Assembly (NCBI RefSeq): GCF_014200605.1
Contig: NZ_JACHCE010000004.1
Coordinates: 385,619 to 449,618 of the forward strand
From: Pedobacter cryoconitis
GTDB taxonomy: Bacteria > Bacteroidota > Bacteroidia > Sphingobacteriales > Sphingobacteriaceae
Direction of reading: 5' to 3'
DNA: 64,000 bases
Of this stretch, positions 53,581 through 61,609 are shown one piece after another. Position 1 is the stretch's first letter. The number at the start of each line of letters is the position of its first letter. The position numbers and the translations under genes were made by a program. The notes beneath the pieces are model-generated. The model was given only the letters and a program-made list of their open reading frames with translations. It did no database searches and had not been told where the DNA came from.

Positions 53581-54831
53581 CTATAAGAATATGCACGATT
53601 GCCCACTTGTTAATCTTGTCAAATGACTATAGCATTCTTTCTTTTTAATTTCGTAATCCTTTCTCTGTATTTGTTTATACAGGTCTTCTGTGAATAAGGA
53701 ACTTTCAACAAGATGTATGATGCGTTCTCCTTTAAATTGTCTATGTGCTTCTTCTTGTAGCTCTTCATTTGTAATAATGAAAATAGTATCTGCAAAATTT
53801 GCCATTTGCATGTAACCAACAAGTTTAATAATATGAAATTCGGTTTTTTCCCCTAAATAGATATAAATAGCTTTAACACGGCCTTTAGCTCTCAAAAGCA
53901 CCTCTATAAACTCTTCATTGAATAGTGAACTGTAATAGAAAAACTCCGCTAGGTACGGGAACTTTTCCATCAGAAAATTTTCGGCAGATACTATTGATAT
54001 TGCATGTTTATTCCTAAAATAAACATGCAATAAGGCACAGACAATAGGCCCGCAAAAAGGATCACCGACATACCCAGTGGTTTGGAAACCTTCATAATAT
54101 ACCGGATGATACCCTGTAAAATTAGCTTCAATAACATATAATTTCCCCTTTTTAGTAAGGCCAACATCCCATCCTATTAATGAACCTTCCATAAAAGAAG
54201 AAGGCAATTTTTGCAAAATTGAATTTACAAATGCCTGAGGCTGATCAAAATCGTTTATTTCATTTGAACCGTTTATTATTAGTGTTAGTCCATATAGAAT
54301 ATCTTTGCCGAAAGTATGTATCCTAAATTCTTTACTGATATTTAACCATTTTTGGACTATCCATTTTTCATTACTAAACGAGTCATTTCTCTGATGATTA
54401 CGTAATATTTGCTCGAAACCTGTGGTTTTGTCAAAACTGTTAGTCGCACCAGAGCCAAAACTAAGGGTGGCCTTGATGAAGTAACCGGATTTAATCAGCA
54501 TCCTGATATTTTCTGCCCAATCACTTTTTTCCAGCAGGGCCGTTAAACTTAAGGTTTTTGGCATACAACCTCTTGCATAATGATTAAGAATCAGATATTG
54601 GATATATTTATTTTCAGGTCTCCATTTAAATATATGATGTTCATTTATTCCTAATTCAAAACACATAGTTCTGATAATATATGCTCCAATCCAGCCATGC
54701 AAATTGTTCAACAAAAAGGTATTCAAAGAAAGTTCAAATGTTCTGTTCATTAGACTTCTTTTTACAATATTCAACTTTGAATTGTTGATATCCAGTATCA
54801 ATTCTTTTAAAAAATCATTTTCCTTTTCCAT
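53581..54831 (-). CDS. ATP-grasp domain enzyme of the peptide-modification cluster
   Basis: This 416-residue protein has an ATP-grasp-like core at about residues 105-270. Visible pieces are the nucleotide-binding Lys in SGYFIKATLSFGSGA, the adenine-loop region IVQKWLNISKEFRIHTFGKD, and the metal-binding end GWDVGLTKKGKLYVIEANFT with the E-x-N pattern, followed by a TTGYVGDPFCGP tail. ATP-grasp enzymes join a carboxylate to an amine. In RiPP clusters they make macrocyclic esters or amides. The C-terminal 120 residues have no recognised fold. It is the first gene of a two-gene operon divergent from the C39 gene. Confidence 0.72.
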   Translation of the reverse strand: MEKENDFLKELILDINNSKLNIVKRSLMNRTFELSLNTFLLNNLHGWIGAYIIRTMCFELGINEHHIFKWRPENKYIQYLILNHYARGCMPKTLSLTALLEKSDWAENIRMLIKSGYFIKATLSFGSGATNSFDKTTGFEQILRNHQRNDSFSNEKWIVQKWLNISKEFRIHTFGKDILYGLTLIINGSNEINDFDQPQAFVNSILQKLPSSFMEGSLIGWDVGLTKKGKLYVIEANFTGYHPVYYEGFQTTGYVGDPFCGPIVCALLHVYFRNKHAISIVSAENFLMEKFPYLAEFFYYSSLFNEEFIEVLLRAKGRVKAIYIYLGEKTEFHIIKLVGYMQMANFADTIFIITNEELQEEAHRQFKGERIIHLVESSLFTEDLYKQIQRKDYEIKKKECYSHLTRLTSGQSCIFL

Positions 54832-54983
54832 GAACTTAAATAATATCAGATAATCAATTTACAGACAAAGTGCAACTTAATCCAGGCCATTAGGGCCAAA
54901 ATATATTATTGTAATTTTTGGGTATTCTGTTACAGATCCGAATTTTTATATTATGTAAATTCAGTAATCTAAAAATTAATCAA

Positions 54984-55409
54984 TTGAAATTATTTCCATT
55001 CTATCCTCAGTCAAATCAAATGGATTGTGGTCCGACCTGTCTAAAAATGATCGCAAAATACTATGGTAAATGCTTTCATCCGCATCAAATGAAAAATTGG
55101 ACAGGAATCAAGCAGGAAGGTTCATCGATGTTAGATATAATTGATACTGCCAGCACTTTAGGGATCAAGTCTACAGGACTGGAAATTGATATTAAGAAAC
55201 TCAGGCTGATTGATCTGCCAGTAATTTTACATTGGGATAAACATCATTTTGTTGTCCTATTTAAGATTCAGAATGACTTCTATTTTATAGCAGATCCGGG
55301 CATCGGAATTTTAAAACTTAATGAATTGGATTTTTTATGCCACTGGCAGAATCATGAGAAAGTCCATCATCATTCCGGACTACTACTGACGCTATCCATC
55401 ATTTACTAA
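54984..55409 (+). CDS. Stand-alone C39 family (double-glycine) peptidase
   Basis: This 141-residue protease (from TTG 54984, an unusual start that gives the normal MKLFPFYPQSNQMDCGPT N terminus of C39 domains) has an intact Cys15-His88-Asp104 triad in QMDCGPTCLKM, HHFVVLFKI and YFIADPGIG. C39 peptidases cut the leader off double-glycine peptide precursors. Normally they form the first domain of an ABC exporter; here the domain is a separate gene without membrane helices or ATPase. Its neighbours include a precursor with a GG leader at 57241, the likely substrate. The 113-nt gap to the next gene is AT-rich. Confidence 0.85.
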   Translation: MKLFPFYPQSNQMDCGPTCLKMIAKYYGKCFHPHQMKNWTGIKQEGSSMLDIIDTASTLGIKSTGLEIDIKKLRLIDLPVILHWDKHHFVVLFKIQNDFYFIADPGIGILKLNELDFLCHWQNHEKVHHHSGLLLTLSIIY

Positions 55410-55522
55410 TATTATGAGGCAAATGTCCTCCAGTAAGCATAATCCATTATCGTAAATTTAATAAGATGTTCAGGCATAGGCTATCGTGCGTAATGAGATA
55501 GTTTGTATATTAAATTTATATT

Positions 55523-57193
55523 ATGATTTTTTTAAAAAATCTATTGGAACCTATAACAAACGGCATTGAAGCCGCCAATTTGATAATCCAGTTAATCAAG
55601 GCAAAAATCTCCAAAACAACACTTAAAAAAGAAATCGAAGAACATCCTGATTATCCAAGTTTATTAAGTATCAGTGATGTTCTTACAAATCACGGTATTG
55701 AGAATACTGCCTTAAAAATCGCTGCAGATCAACTTGCAGATACATCAGATCCTTTCATCATTCAATTGTACGGCAAAGAAGAGATCGCTTTTTTCACCGT
55801 CGTAAAAGAGATAAAAAATAATAAAGTTAACTACTTCGACCCCGAAAAACATCATTGGATACTTTCTGACAAAGACGATTTTTTCAAAAGAACAACTGGG
55901 ATAATCTTATTAGTAGGAAGAGGAGATGAAATTTATGAAAAAGACTATAACAAAAAAATAAAGGCAGAAAAAAGAAAGAAGAGAATCCAATATGCAGGAA
56001 TTTTCTGTATCCCATTTTTTTTGATTGTCTTTGGTATATTTTATTATATCCAGGAAGGGAACATGATTATTTTTCCATTCTGTTACTTATTGTTAACTAT
56101 ACTAGGCTGTGGATTAGGAACATTACTAGTATGGTACGAAATAGACAGCCACAATCCTTCACTCAATCAAATATGTACAGCAGGGAAAAAGATAAATTGT
56201 GGAATAATATTACAATCCGGGGCCTCTAAAATAGCTGGCCTGAGTTGGAGTATTATTGGTCTCGGTTATTTTACCGGTCTACTCCTATTCTTGATTTTTG
56301 AAGGACCAGACAATAAAAAAATCTTATTTATGCTGTCCTGGCTAGGCGTATTAACTATTCCATATTTGATATTTTCTATCTATTATCAATGGATAATAGC
56401 GAAACAATGGTGCATTTTATGTTTAAGTGTATTGGGCATTTTGGCTTTGCAAACAACTATTTCAGCTCTTGCAGGCTGGTATGGAATAACTAATCTAAAT
56501 TCAATTACAGCTGGACGGATAATTCAAATACTGATTGCATTTCTTTCTCCCTTGATCATCATCAATGTTTTAGTTACAGCATTGCAGAGTGCAAAACAGA
56601 GCAGAGAAAATTACACAAATCTGCAAAAGCTGAAAAGTAACCCGCATGTTTTTAATACGCTCTTAAAAAATCAAAAAGAGATTGCTGAATCACCTGAACA
56701 TCTGGGTATATTTTTGGGTAACCCCAATGCTAAATATAAAATCATTAAAGTCTGTAACCCTTATTGTGGCCCTTGTGCAGATGCACATAAAGAGATAGAA
56801 GAACTCATTGGGATTAATGAAGATTTCCAGCTACAGATATTATTCACTGTAACTAACGAAAAAAATGACATTAAAGCACCACCAGTTAAGCATTTTCTAG
56901 CTTTAACTGACAAATATGATAAAGAAACCCTTAAACAAGCACTGGACGACTGGTACCTCGCTGACACAAAAAACTACGAAGCTTTTGCATTAAAATATCC
57001 AGTATATGAGGAACTGGAACAACAAGATAAAAAAATCCAAAAAATGAAGAATTGGTGTGACAAAGTTAAAATAGAGTTCACGCCAACCTTTTTCATCTCG
57101 ATAAATGACGGTGACAATGACAGCTCATCAAAATATTTTCAAATACCCGAAATATATACTGCTAAAGATTTTAAATACCTTTTTATTAAATAA
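55523..57193 (+). CDS. Degenerate C39-like / VKOR / thioredoxin fusion membrane protein
   Basis: This is a 556-residue fusion. Residues 1-140 resemble a C39 domain (IKAKISKTTLKKEIEEHPDY, HHWILSDKDDFF) but lack the catalytic Cys and the His of HFVV, so it may only bind the leader. Residues 150-360 are a multi-helix VKOR domain with the loop pair Cys218/Cys226 (CTAGKKINC) and the catalytic CXXC at Cys297/Cys300 (WCILC). Residues 390-556 form a DsbA/thioredoxin domain with CNPYCGPC (Cys411, Cys415, Cys418) and the cis-Pro loop TPTFFI. This makes a self-contained disulfide-forming unit at the membrane. The precursor gene starts 47 nt after its stop. Confidence 0.88.
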   Translation: MIFLKNLLEPITNGIEAANLIIQLIKAKISKTTLKKEIEEHPDYPSLLSISDVLTNHGIENTALKIAADQLADTSDPFIIQLYGKEEIAFFTVVKEIKNNKVNYFDPEKHHWILSDKDDFFKRTTGIILLVGRGDEIYEKDYNKKIKAEKRKKRIQYAGIFCIPFFLIVFGIFYYIQEGNMIIFPFCYLLLTILGCGLGTLLVWYEIDSHNPSLNQICTAGKKINCGIILQSGASKIAGLSWSIIGLGYFTGLLLFLIFEGPDNKKILFMLSWLGVLTIPYLIFSIYYQWIIAKQWCILCLSVLGILALQTTISALAGWYGITNLNSITAGRIIQILIAFLSPLIIINVLVTALQSAKQSRENYTNLQKLKSNPHVFNTLLKNQKEIAESPEHLGIFLGNPNAKYKIIKVCNPYCGPCADAHKEIEELIGINEDFQLQILFTVTNEKNDIKAPPVKHFLALTDKYDKETLKQALDDWYLADTKNYEAFALKYPVYEELEQQDKKIQKMKNWCDKVKIEFTPTFFISINDGDNDSSSKYFQIPEIYTAKDFKYLFIK

Positions 57194-57240
57194 ATCTTAC
57201 ATCAATAATCAATTCAAATTTCACCTAAATAATTTCAAAC

Positions 57241-57474
57241 ATGATGAATAATCCAAAGTTAATTAAAGTAAATTTTGCGGGAGCAGAAGTACTTACAAGA
57301 GAACAATTAAAAAAAGTAACAGGAGGTAATGCGTCTGGATGTGGAACTTATCCTAATTGTACTACGAATTCATGTGTCGCATCATCGGGACCATGTAAAG
57401 GACAGACTGGTACCTGTGCTAAAGTAACTGCCGCCGAGGCATGTAGATGTGCAGTAGTTTGTGTGGGGGGTTAA
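57241..57474 (+). CDS. Double-glycine-leader, cysteine-rich peptide precursor (putative RiPP)
   Basis: This 77-residue product looks like a bacteriocin-type precursor. Residues 1-29 form a leader with LTREQLKKVTGG (cut after Gly 29), the classical double-glycine site for C39 peptidases. The 48-residue core is rich in Gly, Ser, Thr and Ala, and has eight cysteines at 34, 40, 45, 52, 59, 68, 70 and 74. An even cysteine number and flanking disulfide-forming proteins suggest four disulfides. Small Thr/Ser-rich loops give possible sites for glycosyl addition. The core also ends GG, which could be part of a C-terminal tail cut. It sits between the VKOR fusion and a TlpA-type gene. Confidence 0.85.
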   Translation: MMNNPKLIKVNFAGAEVLTREQLKKVTGGNASGCGTYPNCTTNSCVASSGPCKGQTGTCAKVTAAEACRCAVVCVGG

Positions 57475-57493
57475 GATGAATTATCTATATCAC

Positions 57494-57543
57494 TTCTTCC
57501 AGGCGGGAACTTATTAGTCTCCACCTGGAAGAAATTATCCCGT
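57494..57543 (+). terminator. Hairpin after the precursor gene
   Basis: A perfect 10-bp stem (TTCTTCCAGG with CCTGGAAGAA) with a 30-nt loop starts 19 nt after the precursor stop. It would stop or slow transcription, raising precursor mRNA relative to TlpA. No strong U tract is seen. The remaining bases to 57738 hold no gene that I can support. Confidence 0.55.
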
Positions 57544-57738
57544 TCTGATTTTAATTGTTGACAATTCAATTTACAGTTTCCTCCACTAATTTTATCCAGT
57601 ATCATAAACAAGATCTTTAAATACAAAACAATATTTGAGTCACATATTCATATTAATTACCACTAAGTTAATTTTATTGCAAAATAAATATTTGCAAGCA
57701 TAAAAATCTATTTTTATTATAAATCAATTTTAGTGGAT

Positions 57739-58830
57739 ATGAAACAAAAATTACAATTGTTAATTTTCTTATTTACAATAAACTTCAATCTCAGCGCACA
57801 ATCTTTATTTAATATTGGCCTTAATATTGGTGACCCTGCCCCACCTCTGAAAGTAAAAGCCTGGATAAATGGTAAGCCTATAAAAAATTTTGAAAAAGGT
57901 AAGATTTATGTTATTGATTTTTGGGCTACATGGTGTGTACCCTGCCTGGCATTGATGCCTCATTATTCAGAGTTAGCACATAAATATCAGGATAAAGCTA
58001 CCTTTTTATCAATTGACATCTATGAAAAAGAGAGCATTCCAATAGCAAAAGTCAAAAAAATAGTAGACAGTATGGGAAAGCGCATGGATTTTACAATAGG
58101 CATTGAAGAAAATAAATTCATGAGTAAGAATTGGGCCGATACATCCAAATCATATGGTATACCAAACATATTTATCGTAAATGATGGCAGAATAGCCTGG
58201 ATTGGACACCCAAAATATGCTGATAGTGTTTTAACAGAAATATTAAATAAAACGTGGAAACCAGAACTTGCAAAGTTAAAGCGCAACGATCAGCTTTATT
58301 TAGGAAATTTACAATTGGAGAGTGCAGAAGAACTATATAATAGAATAACCCGGTATAAAATCAATATGGCCGGCAACACTTATGAGCGGGTAACAATTAG
58401 TCCCGATTCGGTACTATTGGTAATCGATGAGATGGTTAAAAATGTACCTAATTTGAAATTTCTTCCGAATTTTGTTGGGCGAACATTCCCCGCACTATTA
58501 CAAACAAACCCGCAAAAAGCCTATGCATATGCCATGGAAGTAATGGCTACACATACCAATTACGATAATCCTCCATATCTTAGTCTGGTTTACCAGATTG
58601 AGGAAAATTCTGATAAACTACACATTCCAGAAAACATCTACAGATTAGGAGCAGAATGTTGTCAGGCATGGATTGATTTAGATCCCTACCCGGAGTTAGG
58701 TATGACATCAAGTACCTATAAGAGAATGGCAAGTATGTACAGTCTCGCGGGAGACTCATCAAAAGCCGCCGAAGCAGTACAAAAAGCCAAAGACTTCTTA
58801 ACGGTGAAAGATAAATCCCGAAATCAATAA
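57739..58830 (+). CDS. TlpA/ResA-like thioredoxin with C-terminal helical domain
   Basis: This 363-residue exported protein (signal peptide cut after LSAQ) has a TlpA-type thioredoxin domain at about residues 25-165, with the redox motif WATWCVPC (Cys 66 and Cys 69) and the cis-Pro loop GIPNIFIVNDG. Its C-terminal half is a helical repeat-like domain (ending DSSKAAEAVQKAKDFLTVKD) of unknown role. It would reduce or shuffle disulfides in the periplasm, complementing the oxidising VKOR fusion. The ATG at 57739 is preferred over GTG 57733. It lies 265 nt after the precursor gene on the same strand. Confidence 0.88.
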   Translation: MKQKLQLLIFLFTINFNLSAQSLFNIGLNIGDPAPPLKVKAWINGKPIKNFEKGKIYVIDFWATWCVPCLALMPHYSELAHKYQDKATFLSIDIYEKESIPIAKVKKIVDSMGKRMDFTIGIEENKFMSKNWADTSKSYGIPNIFIVNDGRIAWIGHPKYADSVLTEILNKTWKPELAKLKRNDQLYLGNLQLESAEELYNRITRYKINMAGNTYERVTISPDSVLLVIDEMVKNVPNLKFLPNFVGRTFPALLQTNPQKAYAYAMEVMATHTNYDNPPYLSLVYQIEENSDKLHIPENIYRLGAECCQAWIDLDPYPELGMTSSTYKRMASMYSLAGDSSKAAEAVQKAKDFLTVKDKSRNQ

Positions 58831-58870
58831 ACCAAATTTTAACAGACAGAACTCAATATACAGATCAAAA

Positions 58871-58902
58871 AAAGAGGCTATTCCTATAAGGACAACCTCT
58901 TT
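58871..58902. terminator. Bidirectional terminator between convergent genes
   Basis: A 7-bp outer stem (AAAGAGG with CCTCTTT) with an inner imperfect extension lies between the thioredoxin and the TonB receptor gene and ends in TTTCTTTT, so it can serve both strands. Confidence 0.65.
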
Positions 58903-58932
58903 CTTTTGCATTTACACTATTTATTCAACGAC

Positions 58933-61608
58933 TTACCTCCGGTTTGGCAAATCCAGTGTCGCACGTAAAAAATAATAACTTCCTAAAGTTCCCATCTGTA
59001 CTGAGGCATATTTAAATACGCCAAAATAACTGTTTTCATAGATCTGTTTATCAGGAAAGATATCAAACAGGTTATTCGCTCCCAGGGTAAAGGTTACCGG
59101 TTTCACCGTATAACTCAAAGAAAGATCAGTAACGACCTTACCGTTATGAATCTGTTCCTCTCCATAAGGGAAGCTATTCCTGGCAACTTTCCCGAAATAT
59201 ACATTTCTAAGTAACACAGCGAAGTTCTTATAGCCATAATTAAGTGCTAAATTCGTTTTAATCCCTGGTGTGCCTTCCGTAATCAATGTTCTGTCATTCG
59301 GAGAAAAGAAAATATCCTCCTGACCTTTTAACAAAACAGGAATATGCAGATCGCCTATAATTTTATTCCGGTTCAGGTTAAAACCTAAAGAAGCGCCATA
59401 AGTATGTGCCCCGGATTTGATCTGATAATCAGCTACCACATCTACCCCCATTGTTCTGGTATCAATCGCATTGCTGAAAAAGCGGGCAGAAGATACGCCA
59501 AACGGATTAATAATATTTTGTATCTGTTCTACAGGATCACCAAATGCATCATATCCAAAACTTCCGGTCAGTACAATTCTATTTTTGATATCAGTCAGAT
59601 AGCCATCAACAGAAATATTGAAATTAGTAAAAGGCTGAGCAGTGAAACCAAGGCTATAATTCACGGAAGTTTCCTGTTTTAATTTAGGGATACCCAATGC
59701 GTTAGCGACAGGACTATTATTTCTAAAAAAACCAGATTGTCCTAAAGTATTGTCAGGTAAAATATCCGTACTCACAGCACTGAAATATTGCTGATGTAAA
59801 GACGGGGCCCTGAATCCATTACTTATTGCTCCCCTGACATTGAATTTAGGAGTAATTTTATAGCGGGTTGCAAACTTACCACTAACAGTAGATCCGAAAT
59901 CACTGTAATGCTCAAATCTTACTGCCCCACTAACCAGCCATTTAGCAGTCAGGTCTAATTCTGCGTCTGCATATACACCCGTATTACTTCTGCTTTTATG
60001 GATCACATTTTCGGGTGAAAAACCATTAAATGACTGTGAACCGCCAGCCAGTCCCGAAGGATTGGAAACAGTCCCGTCACTATTGGTAATCAGCGCATAG
60101 TTTTTCCACGAGGCTTCTTCTCCTGCACGGATCTGATAATCATCCACTCTGAATTCGGCACCAAAAGCAAGGTTCAAACCCGAAGCGACATCCAGCTTGC
60201 GGCTAAAATCAAGGTTAGTCGTATTTTGCAGAAATTCATGTCCCCCTGCTTTGAAGCTGGTAGGTGATTTTTCTTGCAAAGAAGCATTTACTGTATTGTT
60301 AACGGCATAATCAAAACGGTTATCGCCTAAAGTATTACTCAAATCCGCATTCCAGTTTCCCAGTTTCTGCTTCAATCCAAATGCCAGTGACCTGTCATTA
60401 ATCTTAGAAGTCGTATTAGGCTGATAGCCATTGGGAAAAATACCATATACATTTGCCGAAGCATCGCTTGGTAATCTGCGAAAGCCAAACCCTTCTCCTG
60501 TCCTGTAACTATATCCTCCAAAAGCATAAAACTCACTTTTACCTTGGTTAAAAGGAAGACCCAGGTTAAAAAAGGCAGAAAGGTTCTTAATTTTAGCATC
60601 ACCGATCTGGAAATTAAAATCCTCTCTTGTCAATCCTCCCGCTTTTAGCTGTGCATCATCATAAGCACGCGCTGGGTTAGCTGACTGATCAAAAATCGGC
60701 AGATCATGGTCCTGGTTTCTCGTTGTTTTACCGCGGTAAGCTCCTTCGGCAGTCAGGTTAATATAGCCGCCATTTTTACCCAAAGCAGTTCCATAATTCA
60801 GATTTAATTGTCCAACCTGACCATCTCCTCTCGAAGTAATACCTCCTGTAGCGCTGGCCAGCAGTTTATCCGTATTTTGTTTCAAGACAATATTAACAAC
60901 TCCAGCAATAGCATCAGAGCCATATTGTGCAGAGGCGCCATCGCGCAAAACTTCGATCCTTTCAATTGCCGAAGCAGGAATTGCATTCATATCCGTACCT
61001 ACAGAACCATTTCCCATAGTCCCCTGATTATTCACCAATGAAGTAGTATGTCTTCGTTTTCCATTTACCAGAACTAATAACTGGTCCGGGCCCAGGCCGC
61101 GGATACTCGCAGGGTCAATATGCTCACTCCCATCCGAAGAAGACTGGCGGTTAGAATTAAAAGAAGGCGAAGCATATTGCAGCAACTGGTTCAAGTCATT
61201 CTGCGGGGCCATCATCTGCAATTTCGGAATATTAAAAACATCCACAGGCACAGCCGTATTCAATCTTGTTCTGCCCGTACTACGTGTACCAACTAATACC
61301 ACTTCTTCGAGTGCAGAAGATGCAGGCTGTAAACTGATCGCATACTCATTTGAGCTGGTCAGTTTTTCTTTAACAATTTCGTAACCGATAAAATTAACGC
61401 CAATAAATTGTGCACTACTGGTTATAGTAATTTTAAAAATACCCTGTGCATTGCTATTGGTCTGTTTGCCATCGGGCGATATCATAATTGTCGCACCAGG
61501 CAAAGGGTTATGATGCTGATCGGTAATACGTCCGGTAATGGTACGGTTTTGTGCCCATGTGGAATTGGAAATCAGTAAAAAAAGAAAAGCGCTAATTAAT
61601 CTCCTCAT
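58933..61608 (-). CDS. TonB-dependent receptor
   Basis: This 891-residue outer-membrane receptor has a signal peptide (cut near TWAQ) and a carboxypeptidase-regulatory-like domain (TITGRITDQHHNPLPGATIM). A plug follows, with EEVVLVGTRSTGRTRLNTAV and RIEVLRDGASAQYGSDAIAG, and then a barrel ending in a terminal Arg (LDLPNRR). The plug form (LNGKRRHTTSLVN region and DGASAQYGSDAIAGVVNI) is that of large Bacteroidota/proteobacterial receptors outside the SusC group. It lies 1 nt from the SAM hydrolase gene and is co-transcribed with it, an unusual pairing. Confidence 0.93.
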   Translation of the reverse strand: MRRLISAFLFLLISNSTWAQNRTITGRITDQHHNPLPGATIMISPDGKQTNSNAQGIFKITITSSAQFIGVNFIGYEIVKEKLTSSNEYAISLQPASSALEEVVLVGTRSTGRTRLNTAVPVDVFNIPKLQMMAPQNDLNQLLQYASPSFNSNRQSSSDGSEHIDPASIRGLGPDQLLVLVNGKRRHTTSLVNNQGTMGNGSVGTDMNAIPASAIERIEVLRDGASAQYGSDAIAGVVNIVLKQNTDKLLASATGGITSRGDGQVGQLNLNYGTALGKNGGYINLTAEGAYRGKTTRNQDHDLPIFDQSANPARAYDDAQLKAGGLTREDFNFQIGDAKIKNLSAFFNLGLPFNQGKSEFYAFGGYSYRTGEGFGFRRLPSDASANVYGIFPNGYQPNTTSKINDRSLAFGLKQKLGNWNADLSNTLGDNRFDYAVNNTVNASLQEKSPTSFKAGGHEFLQNTTNLDFSRKLDVASGLNLAFGAEFRVDDYQIRAGEEASWKNYALITNSDGTVSNPSGLAGGSQSFNGFSPENVIHKSRSNTGVYADAELDLTAKWLVSGAVRFEHYSDFGSTVSGKFATRYKITPKFNVRGAISNGFRAPSLHQQYFSAVSTDILPDNTLGQSGFFRNNSPVANALGIPKLKQETSVNYSLGFTAQPFTNFNISVDGYLTDIKNRIVLTGSFGYDAFGDPVEQIQNIINPFGVSSARFFSNAIDTRTMGVDVVADYQIKSGAHTYGASLGFNLNRNKIIGDLHIPVLLKGQEDIFFSPNDRTLITEGTPGIKTNLALNYGYKNFAVLLRNVYFGKVARNSFPYGEEQIHNGKVVTDLSLSYTVKPVTFTLGANNLFDIFPDKQIYENSYFGVFKYASVQMGTLGSYYFLRATLDLPNRR

Positions 61609-61609
61609 T

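Noticed and set aside
53581..53600. C-terminal Cys-Ile-Phe-Leu of the ATP-grasp protein, a CaaX-like ending
   Set aside because: Bacteria lack the usual prenylation of such ends, and a four-residue match is easily chance.
54885..54897. GGCC-N5-GGCC inverted repeat between the ATP-grasp and C39 genes
   Set aside because: Arms are only four bases long, so it is too weak to call an operator.
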